In this document: one piece after another, positions 1-7,141 of the stretch
Numbering within the stretch: the first letter of the stretch is position 1
Layout: each line of letters starts with the position of its first letter
Origin: Gemmatimonadales bacterium UBA2975
GTDB taxonomy: Bacteria; Gemmatimonadota; Gemmatimonadetes; Longimicrobiales; Gaopeijiaceae
DNA length: 17,162 bases
Reading direction: 5' to 3'
Assembly: GCA_002348265.1 (NCBI GenBank)
Contig: DEAT01000020.1
Location: 1-17,162, forward strand
Position numbers and translations under genes: made by a program
Notes under the pieces: model-generated
Seen by the model: only the letters and a program-made list of their open reading frames with translations
The model's database searches: none
What the model was told of the DNA's origin: nothing

Positions 1-224
1 ATGCCTTGGTCGAAGATCACCTCTGTGGGGACACGTGAGTCGATACAGCCTATCACTATTGCAAAGGGGTGTTGGCTACCCGTCGTTTTCGAGATGTCGT
101 TGCCCAAGTCACGTTCGAGCATGGACCTATCTAGAAAGCGCTGGTTACCTGCGCGTAACTCGTCGATTGCGCTCTGAGGCGACATTGAGGACTGGGATTC
201 CTTGTTCAGGGGACGATCTGGCAT
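1..224 (-). CDS. beta-class carbonic anhydrase, N-terminal part (cut by window edge)
   Basis: Reading the minus strand from an ATG at 224 gives 74 full codons open to the window edge. Residues 16-34 (PQSAIDELRAGNQRFLDRS) match the usual N-terminal helix of beta-carbonic anhydrases, and residues 57-74 (IVIGCIDSRVPTEVIFDQ then G) carry the family signature: Cys60 is the first zinc ligand and Asp62-Arg64 are the catalytic dyad. The enzyme reversibly hydrates CO2 to bicarbonate, normally in the cytoplasm; no signal peptide is visible. The remaining zinc ligands (His and Cys of the HxxC motif) would lie beyond position 1. The start is 12 bases after the stop of the DUF481-type gene on the same strand, so the two may be cotranscribed. 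There is no clear Shine-Dalgarno; Met14 (185) is an alternative start. The identification is firm; only the start and the missing part are unknown. Confidence 0.88.
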   Translation of the reverse strand, partial: MPDRPLNKESQSSMSPQSAIDELRAGNQRFLDRSMLERDLGNDISKTTGSQHPFAIVIGCIDSRVPTEVIFDQG

Positions 225-236
225 TGTCGTCAGTGG

Positions 237-1022
237 TCAGTAGGTGTAAGTAACGCCGGTTCGCAGTCGTGTATCTAGCGCCGACAGCCCGTCTGGGGGG
301 CCACTGTCATAGCGCAGGTCGAAGCTAATGGTCAGCGCCAGAGTTTCGGTGATAGACGTGGAGAGTCGTAGATTCTCCACCGCGCGGTAATCATCGAAAT
401 CATCTAGTGCTGGTTGTAAATATGTCGTCGAGGTGATGACTAAGTTGTCCGATGGAACCACACGAAGAGTGAGAAAGCTACTCCATCTTACCTTGAGCGT
501 TCTATTAGGGTGAATAGCTGAATCTGGGAGCATTAAGCGCTCGTATTCAACGATGGCTGAAGACCCGGCTCCGAATTGTCCCCAGCCACCCTGAGCGAAT
601 GCTGTTCGAGCCCCCGCGCCCCCTACAGCACGGAAGGTCAACTGTTGCGACCGGTCGTAGTTTATTTGTCCGAACCATTCAGGGTCGAAGTAGAACGAGA
701 CATCGGTGTAGGAGCGTCGGTAGTGCAACAACCCGTTTGAGGCGAATCGGCTTCGAGAGAGGAATCCTAGGCCACCATTTCCCACAATCAATCGGGTCTG
801 GGTGGGGGTCACATTATAGACGCGCCCTCTAAAGTTGACTGCGATGAAGTCTACGTTTCCTGTCTGAAACGTCATGTCCCCGCCCACTGACCCTGATCGG
901 CCCATAGACAAACTGTCAGTTCGAAGTACTTCAATGTTGACTTGGGCATTGAGCGATTGGGGTGCGATTGCTAGTGACGCAAAAAAGAAGAAGCCCAGGA
1001 TCAGCTCTTCGGTGCGGCCCAT
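237..1022 (-). CDS. DUF481-type outer-membrane beta-barrel protein
   Basis: The protein has 261 residues from the ATG at 1022, which directly begins a signal peptide (hydrophobic run LILGFFFFASLAIAP, cleavage after SLNA before Gln). An upstream in-frame ATG at 1076 would put 18 polar residues before the signal and is less likely. The mature protein is a series of alternating amphipathic strands with typical DUF481 features: a GGDMTFQTGNVD segment early on, repeated aromatic girdle residues, and a C-terminal aromatic residue (TYTY) as in outer-membrane barrels. The family (E. coli YdiY-like) forms small barrels thought to act as pores or salt-induced outer-membrane proteins; the substrate is unknown. 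It is the first gene of a possible two-gene unit with the carbonic anhydrase 12 bases downstream. It diverges from the phosphoribosyltransferase gene, so 1023-1115 probably holds both promoters. Barrel assignment is good; the precise family is moderately sure. Confidence 0.72.
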   Translation of the reverse strand: MGRTEELILGFFFFASLAIAPQSLNAQVNIEVLRTDSLSMGRSGSVGGDMTFQTGNVDFIAVNFRGRVYNVTPTQTRLIVGNGGLGFLSRSRFASNGLLHYRRSYTDVSFYFDPEWFGQINYDRSQQLTFRAVGGAGARTAFAQGGWGQFGAGSSAIVEYERLMLPDSAIHPNRTLKVRWSSFLTLRVVPSDNLVITSTTYLQPALDDFDDYRAVENLRLSTSITETLALTISFDLRYDSGPPDGLSALDTRLRTGVTYTY

Positions 1023-1115
1023 CCAATACGGTGAGATGCTCAATTGATAGTCGGTGGGTTGAAGCTCAGACCACATAGGGTAACATCAACGGTCTCGGAC
1101 ATTGAGTTGTCCCGT

Positions 1116-1736
1116 ATGTGGAAGGTTCTAAGAGCGCACTTCCCGTCGCTCGAAGCGGTGAGCATGAATAATTATTCCTCTGGTGTACCACTGGAGTTGC
1201 ATAAGGAGATATCCCGAGAACTGTTTTCGGTTTCTCCGCTCCCCAGACGATTGTCAGCATGCAGGGGATACGCTCTCACGTTGTGGGATGATGACTCCTG
1301 GACTGAGGTCATTAAGAAAGGACGAGACGCAGGACAATATCCTCCAAGCATAGTAAAAGAAGCAGTTAGAATCATTGATATCTGGAATCCGCGACCATTT
1401 CCAAGCTGGGTGACCTGTGTCCCTTCAGACACGTTATCATGCGCACTGACGGAATTCTCCAAAAGTGTAGCTGACTTCCTAGGCATCCGCTTCAATGAGA
1501 TCATCGCGAAAAGACACCAGAATTTTCCTCAGAAAAGTATGAATTCGACCGCGGAACGATGCAGCAACTTAGACGGAGCTTTCCACATAAACGGTTCGCC
1601 AATGGAAGGGCCGGTCTTTCTGATAGATGATGTTTTTGATTCGGGATGGACCATAACTGTGGTAGCTGCACTGTTACGAGAGGTTGGATTCAAGTCTCCC
1701 ATTTACCCATTTGCTCTAGGAAAAACTCAAGAGTGA
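1116..1736 (+). CDS. Stand-alone RecQ-C-terminal-type phosphoribosyltransferase domain protein
   Basis: Counted from the ATG at 1116 the product is 206 residues; TTG 1044 (230 residues) and ATG 1164 (190 residues) are in-frame alternatives, the last preceded by a weak purine stretch. The C-terminal half is a PRTase fold: WVTCVPS at about 98-104, PQKSMNS then CSNLDGAF at about 138-156, and the PRPP-binding loop VFLIDDVFDSGWT at about 167-179, ending YPFAL. From memory, this order (a CRGYALTLWDDDSW-like entry segment, WVTCVPS, PQK.M, NLDGAF, DD..DS.WT, YPFAL) is that of the C-terminal domain of some actinobacterial and other RecQ helicases, not of ComF or purine enzymes. No helicase, RQC or HRDC segment precedes it: the frame is closed by a stop at 1032-1034. 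The gene is visibly more A/T-rich than its neighbours, suggesting transfer or decay. It could be a real single-domain PRTase or a remnant of a truncated recQ. Enzyme activity is unproven. Confidence 0.62.
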   Translation: MWKVLRAHFPSLEAVSMNNYSSGVPLELHKEISRELFSVSPLPRRLSACRGYALTLWDDDSWTEVIKKGRDAGQYPPSIVKEAVRIIDIWNPRPFPSWVTCVPSDTLSCALTEFSKSVADFLGIRFNEIIAKRHQNFPQKSMNSTAERCSNLDGAFHINGSPMEGPVFLIDDVFDSGWTITVVAALLREVGFKSPIYPFALGKTQE

Positions 1737-1846
1737 AAAGAACATCTATCTACCTAGCTGAATCAGGCCGACTAAAGTTGAATCAGCGAATAAAGGTCAA
1801 CAGTGAAGACCGGATTGTTCCAGTTGAATACCAGACGCCTTCATTG

Positions 1847-4084
1847 ATGAGTCTGATCGGCATCGCGTTCGCGCTCACAGCTTTCTTGACAGTTGTCGGA
1901 CACGCTGAGCCGATATCAGCGCAACAGTCGGACGAGCAATGGGGCCCAGTTGCTTATGCGCACCCGACAGATACTCAACCATTGATAGACGGCCGGCCTG
2001 ATGACGCAGTGTGGCAGGCAGCAACCCCACTCACCAGCTTTACCCAAAGGGAGCCAGCAGACGGTGAGCCTGCTTCCGAACGGACTGAGGTGAGGCTTCT
2101 CTACGACTCGGATGCCGTATACGTAGGGGTCTGGGCATATGACTCGCAGGCGAGCGAGATCGTCCCGGGAGAGGCCATACGTGACTTTGAGGTGACAGAC
2201 GCGGACGCGATCATCATGGTGTTTGATACGTTCAATGATGATCAGAATGGTTTTGTTTTTGGCACAACGCCCGCAGGTATCGAATACGACGGTCAGGTAG
2301 CGTCAGCGGGATCTGGAGGTGGTTTCTTCCTGGGTGGTGGCTCAAACAGTTCGCGGCGCTTCCAGGCAGGTGCGGGAGGGGGCTTCAACAAGAACTGGGA
2401 TGGTAGCTGGACCGTGGCCTCTAGCCAGGATGGAGATGGGTGGTACGCGGAGTTCAGGATCCCATTTAATACGCTCCGGTATAGCTCGGATGTTCAAGAA
2501 TGGGGTTTCAATATTGCACGCCGCGTCCGTCGCCTGAACGAGGAAATGTTCTGGTCGGCGGTGCCGAGAGAGTTCAATCTCTACAGGCTCGATTACGCTG
2601 GTGTTATCAGCGGTCTTCAGACACCAGTTCGAAGAGCTGTAACTGCAACCCCCTATATACTCGGCTCAAACCAAAGGGATTATAGGGTCGCAGGATCCTC
2701 ATTCGAACAGAGTGGGGAAGTGGGTGGCGAAGTGAAGGCGCAGATCACTCAAGGGCTCACCCTCGACCTGACAGTGAATACTGACTTTGCCCAGGTTGAA
2801 GTGGACGATGCTCAAGTGAACCTGACTAGGTTTCCGCTTCTTTTTCCAGAGAAGAGACCGTTCTTCCTCGAAAACGCAGGGTTCTTCACTGTTGGTGGTG
2901 GAGGCGTTGATTTGTTTTTCAGCCGAAGGATTGGAATCGACGCGGGGACGCCTGTGGCCTTGAAGGGTGGTGGGCGACTGTCAGGTCGAGCGGCAGGACT
3001 TAACGTTGGTCTTTTGCACATTCAAACTGATGGGCTACTTGAAGGAAGTGACCGCAGTTCGTGGTCGGTAGCCCGTGTAGCCAAAGAGTTGCCCGGCCGC
3101 TCGAGAGTCGGTGGGATCTTCACCAGTCGTGGTAGTGACCTCACAGGAGATGGAAATCGGGTCTATGCCGTAGATGCTCAGGTGGGTCTCGGTGACCAGG
3201 TAACACTCACGTCGTATTTCGCTCGTTCGCAAACTACGGGCGCTCCATCTGGCAACGCTTTTGATCTCACTGGTGGCGTTACAACTCGAACCTTCCGTGG
3301 GAATGCCACCGTGCAACAGGTTGACCAAGATTTCGACGCACAGATTGGGTTTGTGCCGCGTCGAGGCCATCAGTACTACCAACTTTTTGCGATGTATTAC
3401 ATACGGCCGACCTCGATTTTTCGTGAACTAAGGCCCCACATCTCATACTTCACTTACAGAAACCGCTCTGATGTTGCGGCTCAGGGATTTGAGATTTCCT
3501 CCCGGTGGCATATCGACAATCATTGGCAGTGGGATTCGGGAATGGAGCTTCACTCGGGAGCGAACTATGTGACGGAGGGTCTCTACGAGCCATTCAGGAT
3601 CCCAGGTGTGGATGTGACGGTTCCGGCCGGCCTATATCGGGGCTGGGAGTCTCAGGTTGTATTCTTTACCGATCGGTCGCGTGCGGTGTCTTTCAACTCG
3701 CGATTCAACTGGGGTACGTTTCTGTCCGGGAGCAAGAGGACGTCTAGTGGGGACGTGACTTATCGATACAGCGATCGCTCAAGCCTCACCGCGGCTGTGG
3801 CCTACAACGATGTTGATCTCCCCGAAGGAGCTTTTACGGCCACACTTGCAAGCCTTAAGCTTGGATATTTCTTCACGCCACGGATCTACGTGCAGGGTTT
3901 GGTCCAGTACTCAGATCAGGTCGATCAATGGTCCACGAATCTACGTTTTGGTTGGTTAAACACCGCGGGTACTGGGCTGTTTGTCGTGTATAATGACGTT
4001 CAAGGCTTCGACACGCTTCGGGGTCCACAGGGGCGTTCGCTGTTCATCAAGTTCACTCGACAGTTCAACGTGGCGGGATTCTGA
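1847..4084 (+). CDS. DUF5916 outer-membrane protein with N-terminal CBM9-like domain
   Basis: From the ATG at 1847 the protein has 745 residues. Residues 1-25 form a signal peptide ending ISA before Gln26, although its N-region lacks positive charge. A GTG at 1733 overlapping the upstream stop (GTGA) would add 38 residues and is a possible translationally coupled start. Residues about 35-190 form a CBM9-like beta-sandwich (IDGRPDDAVWQAA, then LLYDSDAVYVGVWAYD). A Gly-rich insertion (SGGGFFLGGGS) follows. From about 230 to the end is the DUF5916 barrel, with the hallmark QVNLTRFPLLFPEKRPFFLE and a final Phe. The family is widespread in Bacteroidota and Gemmatimonadota; its role is unknown, with carbohydrate or surface binding suggested only by the N-terminal fold. 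It acts in the outer membrane or periplasm. No operon partner downstream is evident; 204 bases with stem-loops follow. Confidence 0.85.
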   Translation: MSLIGIAFALTAFLTVVGHAEPISAQQSDEQWGPVAYAHPTDTQPLIDGRPDDAVWQAATPLTSFTQREPADGEPASERTEVRLLYDSDAVYVGVWAYDSQASEIVPGEAIRDFEVTDADAIIMVFDTFNDDQNGFVFGTTPAGIEYDGQVASAGSGGGFFLGGGSNSSRRFQAGAGGGFNKNWDGSWTVASSQDGDGWYAEFRIPFNTLRYSSDVQEWGFNIARRVRRLNEEMFWSAVPREFNLYRLDYAGVISGLQTPVRRAVTATPYILGSNQRDYRVAGSSFEQSGEVGGEVKAQITQGLTLDLTVNTDFAQVEVDDAQVNLTRFPLLFPEKRPFFLENAGFFTVGGGGVDLFFSRRIGIDAGTPVALKGGGRLSGRAAGLNVGLLHIQTDGLLEGSDRSSWSVARVAKELPGRSRVGGIFTSRGSDLTGDGNRVYAVDAQVGLGDQVTLTSYFARSQTTGAPSGNAFDLTGGVTTRTFRGNATVQQVDQDFDAQIGFVPRRGHQYYQLFAMYYIRPTSIFRELRPHISYFTYRNRSDVAAQGFEISSRWHIDNHWQWDSGMELHSGANYVTEGLYEPFRIPGVDVTVPAGLYRGWESQVVFFTDRSRAVSFNSRFNWGTFLSGSKRTSSGDVTYRYSDRSSLTAAVAYNDVDLPEGAFTATLASLKLGYFFTPRIYVQGLVQYSDQVDQWSTNLRFGWLNTAGTGLFVVYNDVQGFDTLRGPQGRSLFIKFTRQFNVAGF

Positions 4085-4128
4085 GTACCTCGTAATGACA
4101 CGGAATTGAGTTAGTAGGGTTGTCCTTA

Positions 4129-4146
4129 TTGAGAATCTGTTCTCAA
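4129..4146. promoter_or_regulatory. Perfect 7-bp inverted repeat, possible operator upstream of the TonB receptor
   Basis: TTGAGAA and TTCTCAA flank a four-base spacer (TCTG), about 140 bases upstream of the TonB-dependent receptor start and 45 bases after the DUF5916 stop. The half-sites TGAGAA/TTCTCA are those of Fur-type boxes (consensus TGAGAATNATTCTCA), but the spacer is one base longer than in a canonical Fur box. It is followed by A/T-rich DNA (ATATTATTAA). It could be a Fur/Zur-family operator or simply a small hairpin in the tail of the DUF5916 transcript. The repeat is seen; its function is inferred. Confidence 0.3.
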
Positions 4147-4184
4147 GCAGATATTATTAAACTGTAGTTGTTCGACAGAATAAC

Positions 4185-4209
4185 GGGTCAGCCTAGGGAA
4201 CGCTGGCCT
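4185..4209 (+). terminator. Weak stem-loop after the DUF5916 gene
   Basis: GGTCAGC at 4186-4192 can pair with GCTGGCC at 4202-4208 (seven pairs including one G-U) around a nine-base loop, and a pyrimidine-rich CTCTTCT stretch (4208-4214) follows. It lies 100 bases after the DUF5916 stop and 80 before the receptor start, so it could end the upstream transcript or act as a leader structure. There is no true U-tract. Confidence 0.3.
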
Positions 4210-4288
4210 CTTCTGCTGTCCTGTGCGCCTAAATCATCTGCTCCAGCTCATCTGTAAGGTCCGACCCGAACTTTCTTCTTAATACCCT

Positions 4289-6541
4289 ATGAGGATCAGA
4301 CTTAATCGACTTCCTGCATTGTGCACCGCTACGGCTTGTGCCGTTGGATGTCTTTGTGCTCAATCCTCGGCTCAGGGTCAGGAGGCCCCTACCGGGCTTG
4401 ATGGCCTCGTCAGAGCCGCGGTGGATCGCCGGCCACTCGCTGGTGCCCGCGTATCTGTGGTTAATTCCAACACTTATGTGATCACCGACGGGGATGGCTC
4501 TTTTCGACTTCAGTTGGCCGATGGTGAAGACATGATTCGGGTGGAGCGTTTGGGCTACGCACCGACAGAGCTAGTGATCTCGGAGATGATGAGAATCGGT
4601 CTATCAATGACTGATGGTCTGGTGATCGATCTGGAAGAATCAGCGCTGGAACTCGAGGGACTAGTAATCACTGGTGCGCTTTCTGAGCGGGACCGAGACC
4701 AAGCAATCCGGCCCACAAGTGTCATTACCCAACTTGAGCTCCAGAGGCAGCTGACGGGCACAGTGGCCTCAACTCTTAAGTCTCAGCCTGGCATAGCGGT
4801 GAGTACCATGGGCCCTGCAGCCTCGCAACCTGTCATCAGGGGGCTGTCAGGGGACCGCCTTTTGGTTCTGGAGGACGGCATCCGAATTACCGATGTGTCC
4901 AATACCGGTGCGGATCACGCGAATGCGATCAATCCCATGTCAGCACGGCGTATTGAGGTTGTGAGAGGTCCGGGTGCCATCATCTTCGGAAGTAATGCGA
5001 TAGGGGGTGTCATCAACGTGATCCGAGATGAGATCCCTAATTTCGTTCCCGAGAACGTTACCGGAACGGTGACCTTACAGGGGCAATCTGTCACTTCAGG
5101 AGCGGGGGGAGCGGCTTCGATGTTTCTTCCTCTTGCCGAGCGCGTCCCCCTCCGACTCGAAGCTTCCTATCGGACCTCCGGTGATCTCAAGACTCCTTTG
5201 GGGAAATTGGAAAATACGGGTGTTGACTCATGGAGTTTTGCAGCGGGAACGTCATGGGTTGGAGATCGTGGATACGTCGGATTTTCTGGGTTAGGACACG
5301 TCAACAATTACGGTATCCCTGGAGGCTTTGTAGGTGGACACGAAGCCGGGGTCGGAATCGAATCGGAGCGCCTAGCCTTCAAGGCAGTGACGGAGCGCCG
5401 TGAGTTAGGCGGACCATTTACGACTCTCAATGCCAATGCATCGTTTTCGTATTTTGACCAGCTTGAGATGGAAACCCCAACCATTTTGGGAACTCGATTT
5501 CAGAGGGAGTCAGCCGGATCTGATGTTATCGCAAGATTCGGAAGCATCGGGCCGATTTCTTCTGGGGCCTTAGGAGGGCGTGCCTCATGGGAGTCGTTCG
5601 GTTTCGGTGGAGGTCTTTACACGCCGGACTCTGAACGACTCAACCTCGGCGTGTTTACATATCAGGAGATCGATCTCGATCCAGTCCGACTGGAAGCGGG
5701 CATACGCTACGATTGGACCCAGACCACCCCAGAGAGAGAAGACCGAAACTCGGATATCGGACACGTGCGGAGACGGACTTTCTCGTCCCTGTCGGGATCC
5801 TTTGGACTGCTCTACAACCTAGAACCTGGGTTTGTGATGGGTGCGAGTGTGTCTCAAGCCTTCAGGACACCCGATGTGAATGAGCTGTTTTCTGAAGGTC
5901 CACACTTGGCTGCCTACTCATTCGAGGTTGGAAACCCGGATCTCGACAAGGAAATCGGTAGGGGCCTCGACATCTTCATGCGTTTCCATGACGAGAACAA
6001 TCGGGTTCACGCCGAATTATCCGGATTTGCTAATTGGATCAACGGGTACGTTTATGGGGAGGATACAGGCAAGCTCAGCCGAACCCGACTTCCGATCTAT
6101 CAGTTCTTCGGTGATGACGCGAATTTCAAAGGGTTCGAAGCCGAAATTGATTGGGTAGTCGCTGGCGCCTTCAAGACGGCGGTAAGTGGGGCCTACGTCC
6201 GTGGTGAGATTCGAGAGACCATGGAGCCTTTGCCGCTAATCCCTCCGTTTCGTGGACAAATAGCGCTTGCCTATGAGCTTGCTGATTGGTTTGTGCGGCT
6301 TGAGTCGACTTTTGCCGCGAGGCAGGATCGGATTGGGGAATTTGAGACAGCGACTGATGGGTATGAGCGTTTTGACCTCGTATCGGGTGTAAGCCGAACG
6401 ATCGCGGGTCGCTTGAATGTGCTGACTATCTCACTGGAGAATCTCACTGACGAGGTCTATCGCAATCACCTCTCCCGAGTAAAGGAGTTTATGCCTGAAG
6501 CGGGAAGAGGAGTAACTGTCAATTATCGAGTCGCGTTCTGA
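4289..6541 (+). CDS. TonB-dependent outer-membrane receptor, ZnuD-like
   Basis: The 750-residue protein starts with a signal peptide (RIRLNRLPAL... cleaved after SSA before Gln29). Residues about 35-120 form a carboxypeptidase-regulatory-like beta-domain (GLVRAAVDRRPLAGARVSV, ITDGDGSFRL). The TonB plug spans about 135-245 (STLKSQPGIAVSTMGPA, PVIRGLSGDRLLVLEDG, RRIEVVRGPGAIIFGSNAIG), and a 22-strand barrel runs to a terminal Phe. The plug wording, the NNYGIPGG loop and the C-terminal NLTDEVYRNHLSRVKEF plus PEAGRGV resemble the ZnuD zinc-receptor clade as I recall it. The long His-rich loop of neisserial ZnuD is reduced to a short GGFVGGHEAG. It should import a TonB-dependent ligand across the outer membrane; zinc or another divalent metal is inferred. 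That reading is supported by the His-rich lipoprotein gene 55 bases downstream. A Fur-like inverted repeat lies upstream. Receptor identity is very sure, the substrate moderate. Confidence 0.9.
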   Translation: MRIRLNRLPALCTATACAVGCLCAQSSAQGQEAPTGLDGLVRAAVDRRPLAGARVSVVNSNTYVITDGDGSFRLQLADGEDMIRVERLGYAPTELVISEMMRIGLSMTDGLVIDLEESALELEGLVITGALSERDRDQAIRPTSVITQLELQRQLTGTVASTLKSQPGIAVSTMGPAASQPVIRGLSGDRLLVLEDGIRITDVSNTGADHANAINPMSARRIEVVRGPGAIIFGSNAIGGVINVIRDEIPNFVPENVTGTVTLQGQSVTSGAGGAASMFLPLAERVPLRLEASYRTSGDLKTPLGKLENTGVDSWSFAAGTSWVGDRGYVGFSGLGHVNNYGIPGGFVGGHEAGVGIESERLAFKAVTERRELGGPFTTLNANASFSYFDQLEMETPTILGTRFQRESAGSDVIARFGSIGPISSGALGGRASWESFGFGGGLYTPDSERLNLGVFTYQEIDLDPVRLEAGIRYDWTQTTPEREDRNSDIGHVRRRTFSSLSGSFGLLYNLEPGFVMGASVSQAFRTPDVNELFSEGPHLAAYSFEVGNPDLDKEIGRGLDIFMRFHDENNRVHAELSGFANWINGYVYGEDTGKLSRTRLPIYQFFGDDANFKGFEAEIDWVVAGAFKTAVSGAYVRGEIRETMEPLPLIPPFRGQIALAYELADWFVRLESTFAARQDRIGEFETATDGYERFDLVSGVSRTIAGRLNVLTISLENLTDEVYRNHLSRVKEFMPEAGRGVTVNYRVAF

Positions 6542-6585
6542 AACCGGCGTAGAACGTGCTTCAGTCTTTAACCCTGCCGGCACAA

Positions 6586-6591
6586 AAGGGA
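6586..6591 (+). promoter_or_regulatory. Ribosome binding site of the His-rich lipoprotein gene
   Basis: AAGGGA lies five bases before the ATG at 6597, separated only by adenines. It fixes this start, which also begins the lipoprotein signal peptide directly. Confidence 0.6.
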
Positions 6592-6596
6592 AAAAA

Positions 6597-7067
6597 ATGA
6601 AGAAGGTCGGGTTCGGCGGGCGGCTACTCGCAGCGCTTTTGCTACCGTTTGTAGTTGTGGCTTGTAGTGATACCACTGGGATAGAAGACGACCACGGGGA
6701 AGAGGTGGAAGGAGTCCAAATCTGGCTCAGCGGAGCAATGATTGCATCCTACGATGGAGACACCGGATCTTGGACCGGTGAGTTGGAGGTGCATGAGGGT
6801 GAAGAAACAGCTCATATGGATGTCCGATTCGTTGATCATGACGGAGCGGAGGTGATGCTAGATGACGACATGTACTTGGAAGTTGACGTCGAGGATGAGT
6901 CAATCGCCGAGTTTGAACAGGACACACCTGGGGAGTTCGGTGGGCATCTTCACGGTGTAGCGGTTGGAGAGACTGACGTTGTTTTCAAGCTGATGCATGG
7001 AGCGGTTGGTTCCGGGCACGCTGATTTCGTTACAGCCGCGGTCCACGCTCACGTTGAAGACCACTAG
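6597..7067 (+). CDS. Histidine- and acid-rich lipoprotein, probable metal binding
   Basis: A 156-residue protein with a type II signal peptide: Lys2-Lys3, a hydrophobic core, and lipobox VVAC with Cys23, followed by Ser, compatible with the outer membrane. The mature part (about 134 residues) has eleven histidines and many Asp/Glu, concentrated in DDHGEE near the N-terminus, FVDHDGAEV, GGHLHG, LMHG and GSGHAD, and a C-terminal VHAHVEDH. The alternation (WTGELEVHEG, HMDVRFVDHDG, LEVDVEDESIAEFE) suggests an immunoglobulin-like (Big-like) sandwich with the histidines on loops and ends. It is 55 bases downstream of the ZnuD-like receptor on the same strand, so it is probably cotranscribed and may scavenge or hand over zinc or copper at the cell surface. 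I do not recognise a named family. Function is inferred from composition and context. Confidence 0.8.
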   Translation: MKKVGFGGRLLAALLLPFVVVACSDTTGIEDDHGEEVEGVQIWLSGAMIASYDGDTGSWTGELEVHEGEETAHMDVRFVDHDGAEVMLDDDMYLEVDVEDESIAEFEQDTPGEFGGHLHGVAVGETDVVFKLMHGAVGSGHADFVTAAVHAHVEDH

Positions 7068-7091
7068 AAGTTTAAGCACTTGTTAGAGGCG

Positions 7092-7131
7092 TAGTCCCCG
7101 GATCGATCCATGGTGATTGGTTCGGGGACTA
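7092..7131. terminator. Stem-loop between convergent genes
   Basis: TAGTCCCCGGA (7092-7102) pairs with TTCGGGGACTA (7121-7131): nine perfect pairs, one G-U and one A-U, around an 18-base loop. It sits between the convergent ends of the His-rich lipoprotein (7067) and hldD (7142) and could terminate both. No U-tract follows on either strand, so it is not a textbook intrinsic terminator. Confidence 0.6.
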
Positions 7132-7141
7132 GCCGTGTGGG

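Noticed and set aside
35..253. Plus-strand open frame of 72 codons
   Set aside because: It is antisense to the carbonic anhydrase, whose zinc-site motif is unmistakable on the minus strand; the plus-strand product has no recognisable feature.
1044..1736. Reading the phosphoribosyltransferase as ComF (competence)
   Set aside because: There is no N-terminal cysteine zinc finger, and the WVTCVPS, PQK and YPFAL motifs fit the RecQ C-terminal domain better.
6544..6580. CCGGC/GCCGG inverted repeat between the receptor and lipoprotein genes
   Set aside because: Only five pairs with a 27-base loop; too weak to call an attenuator or terminator.
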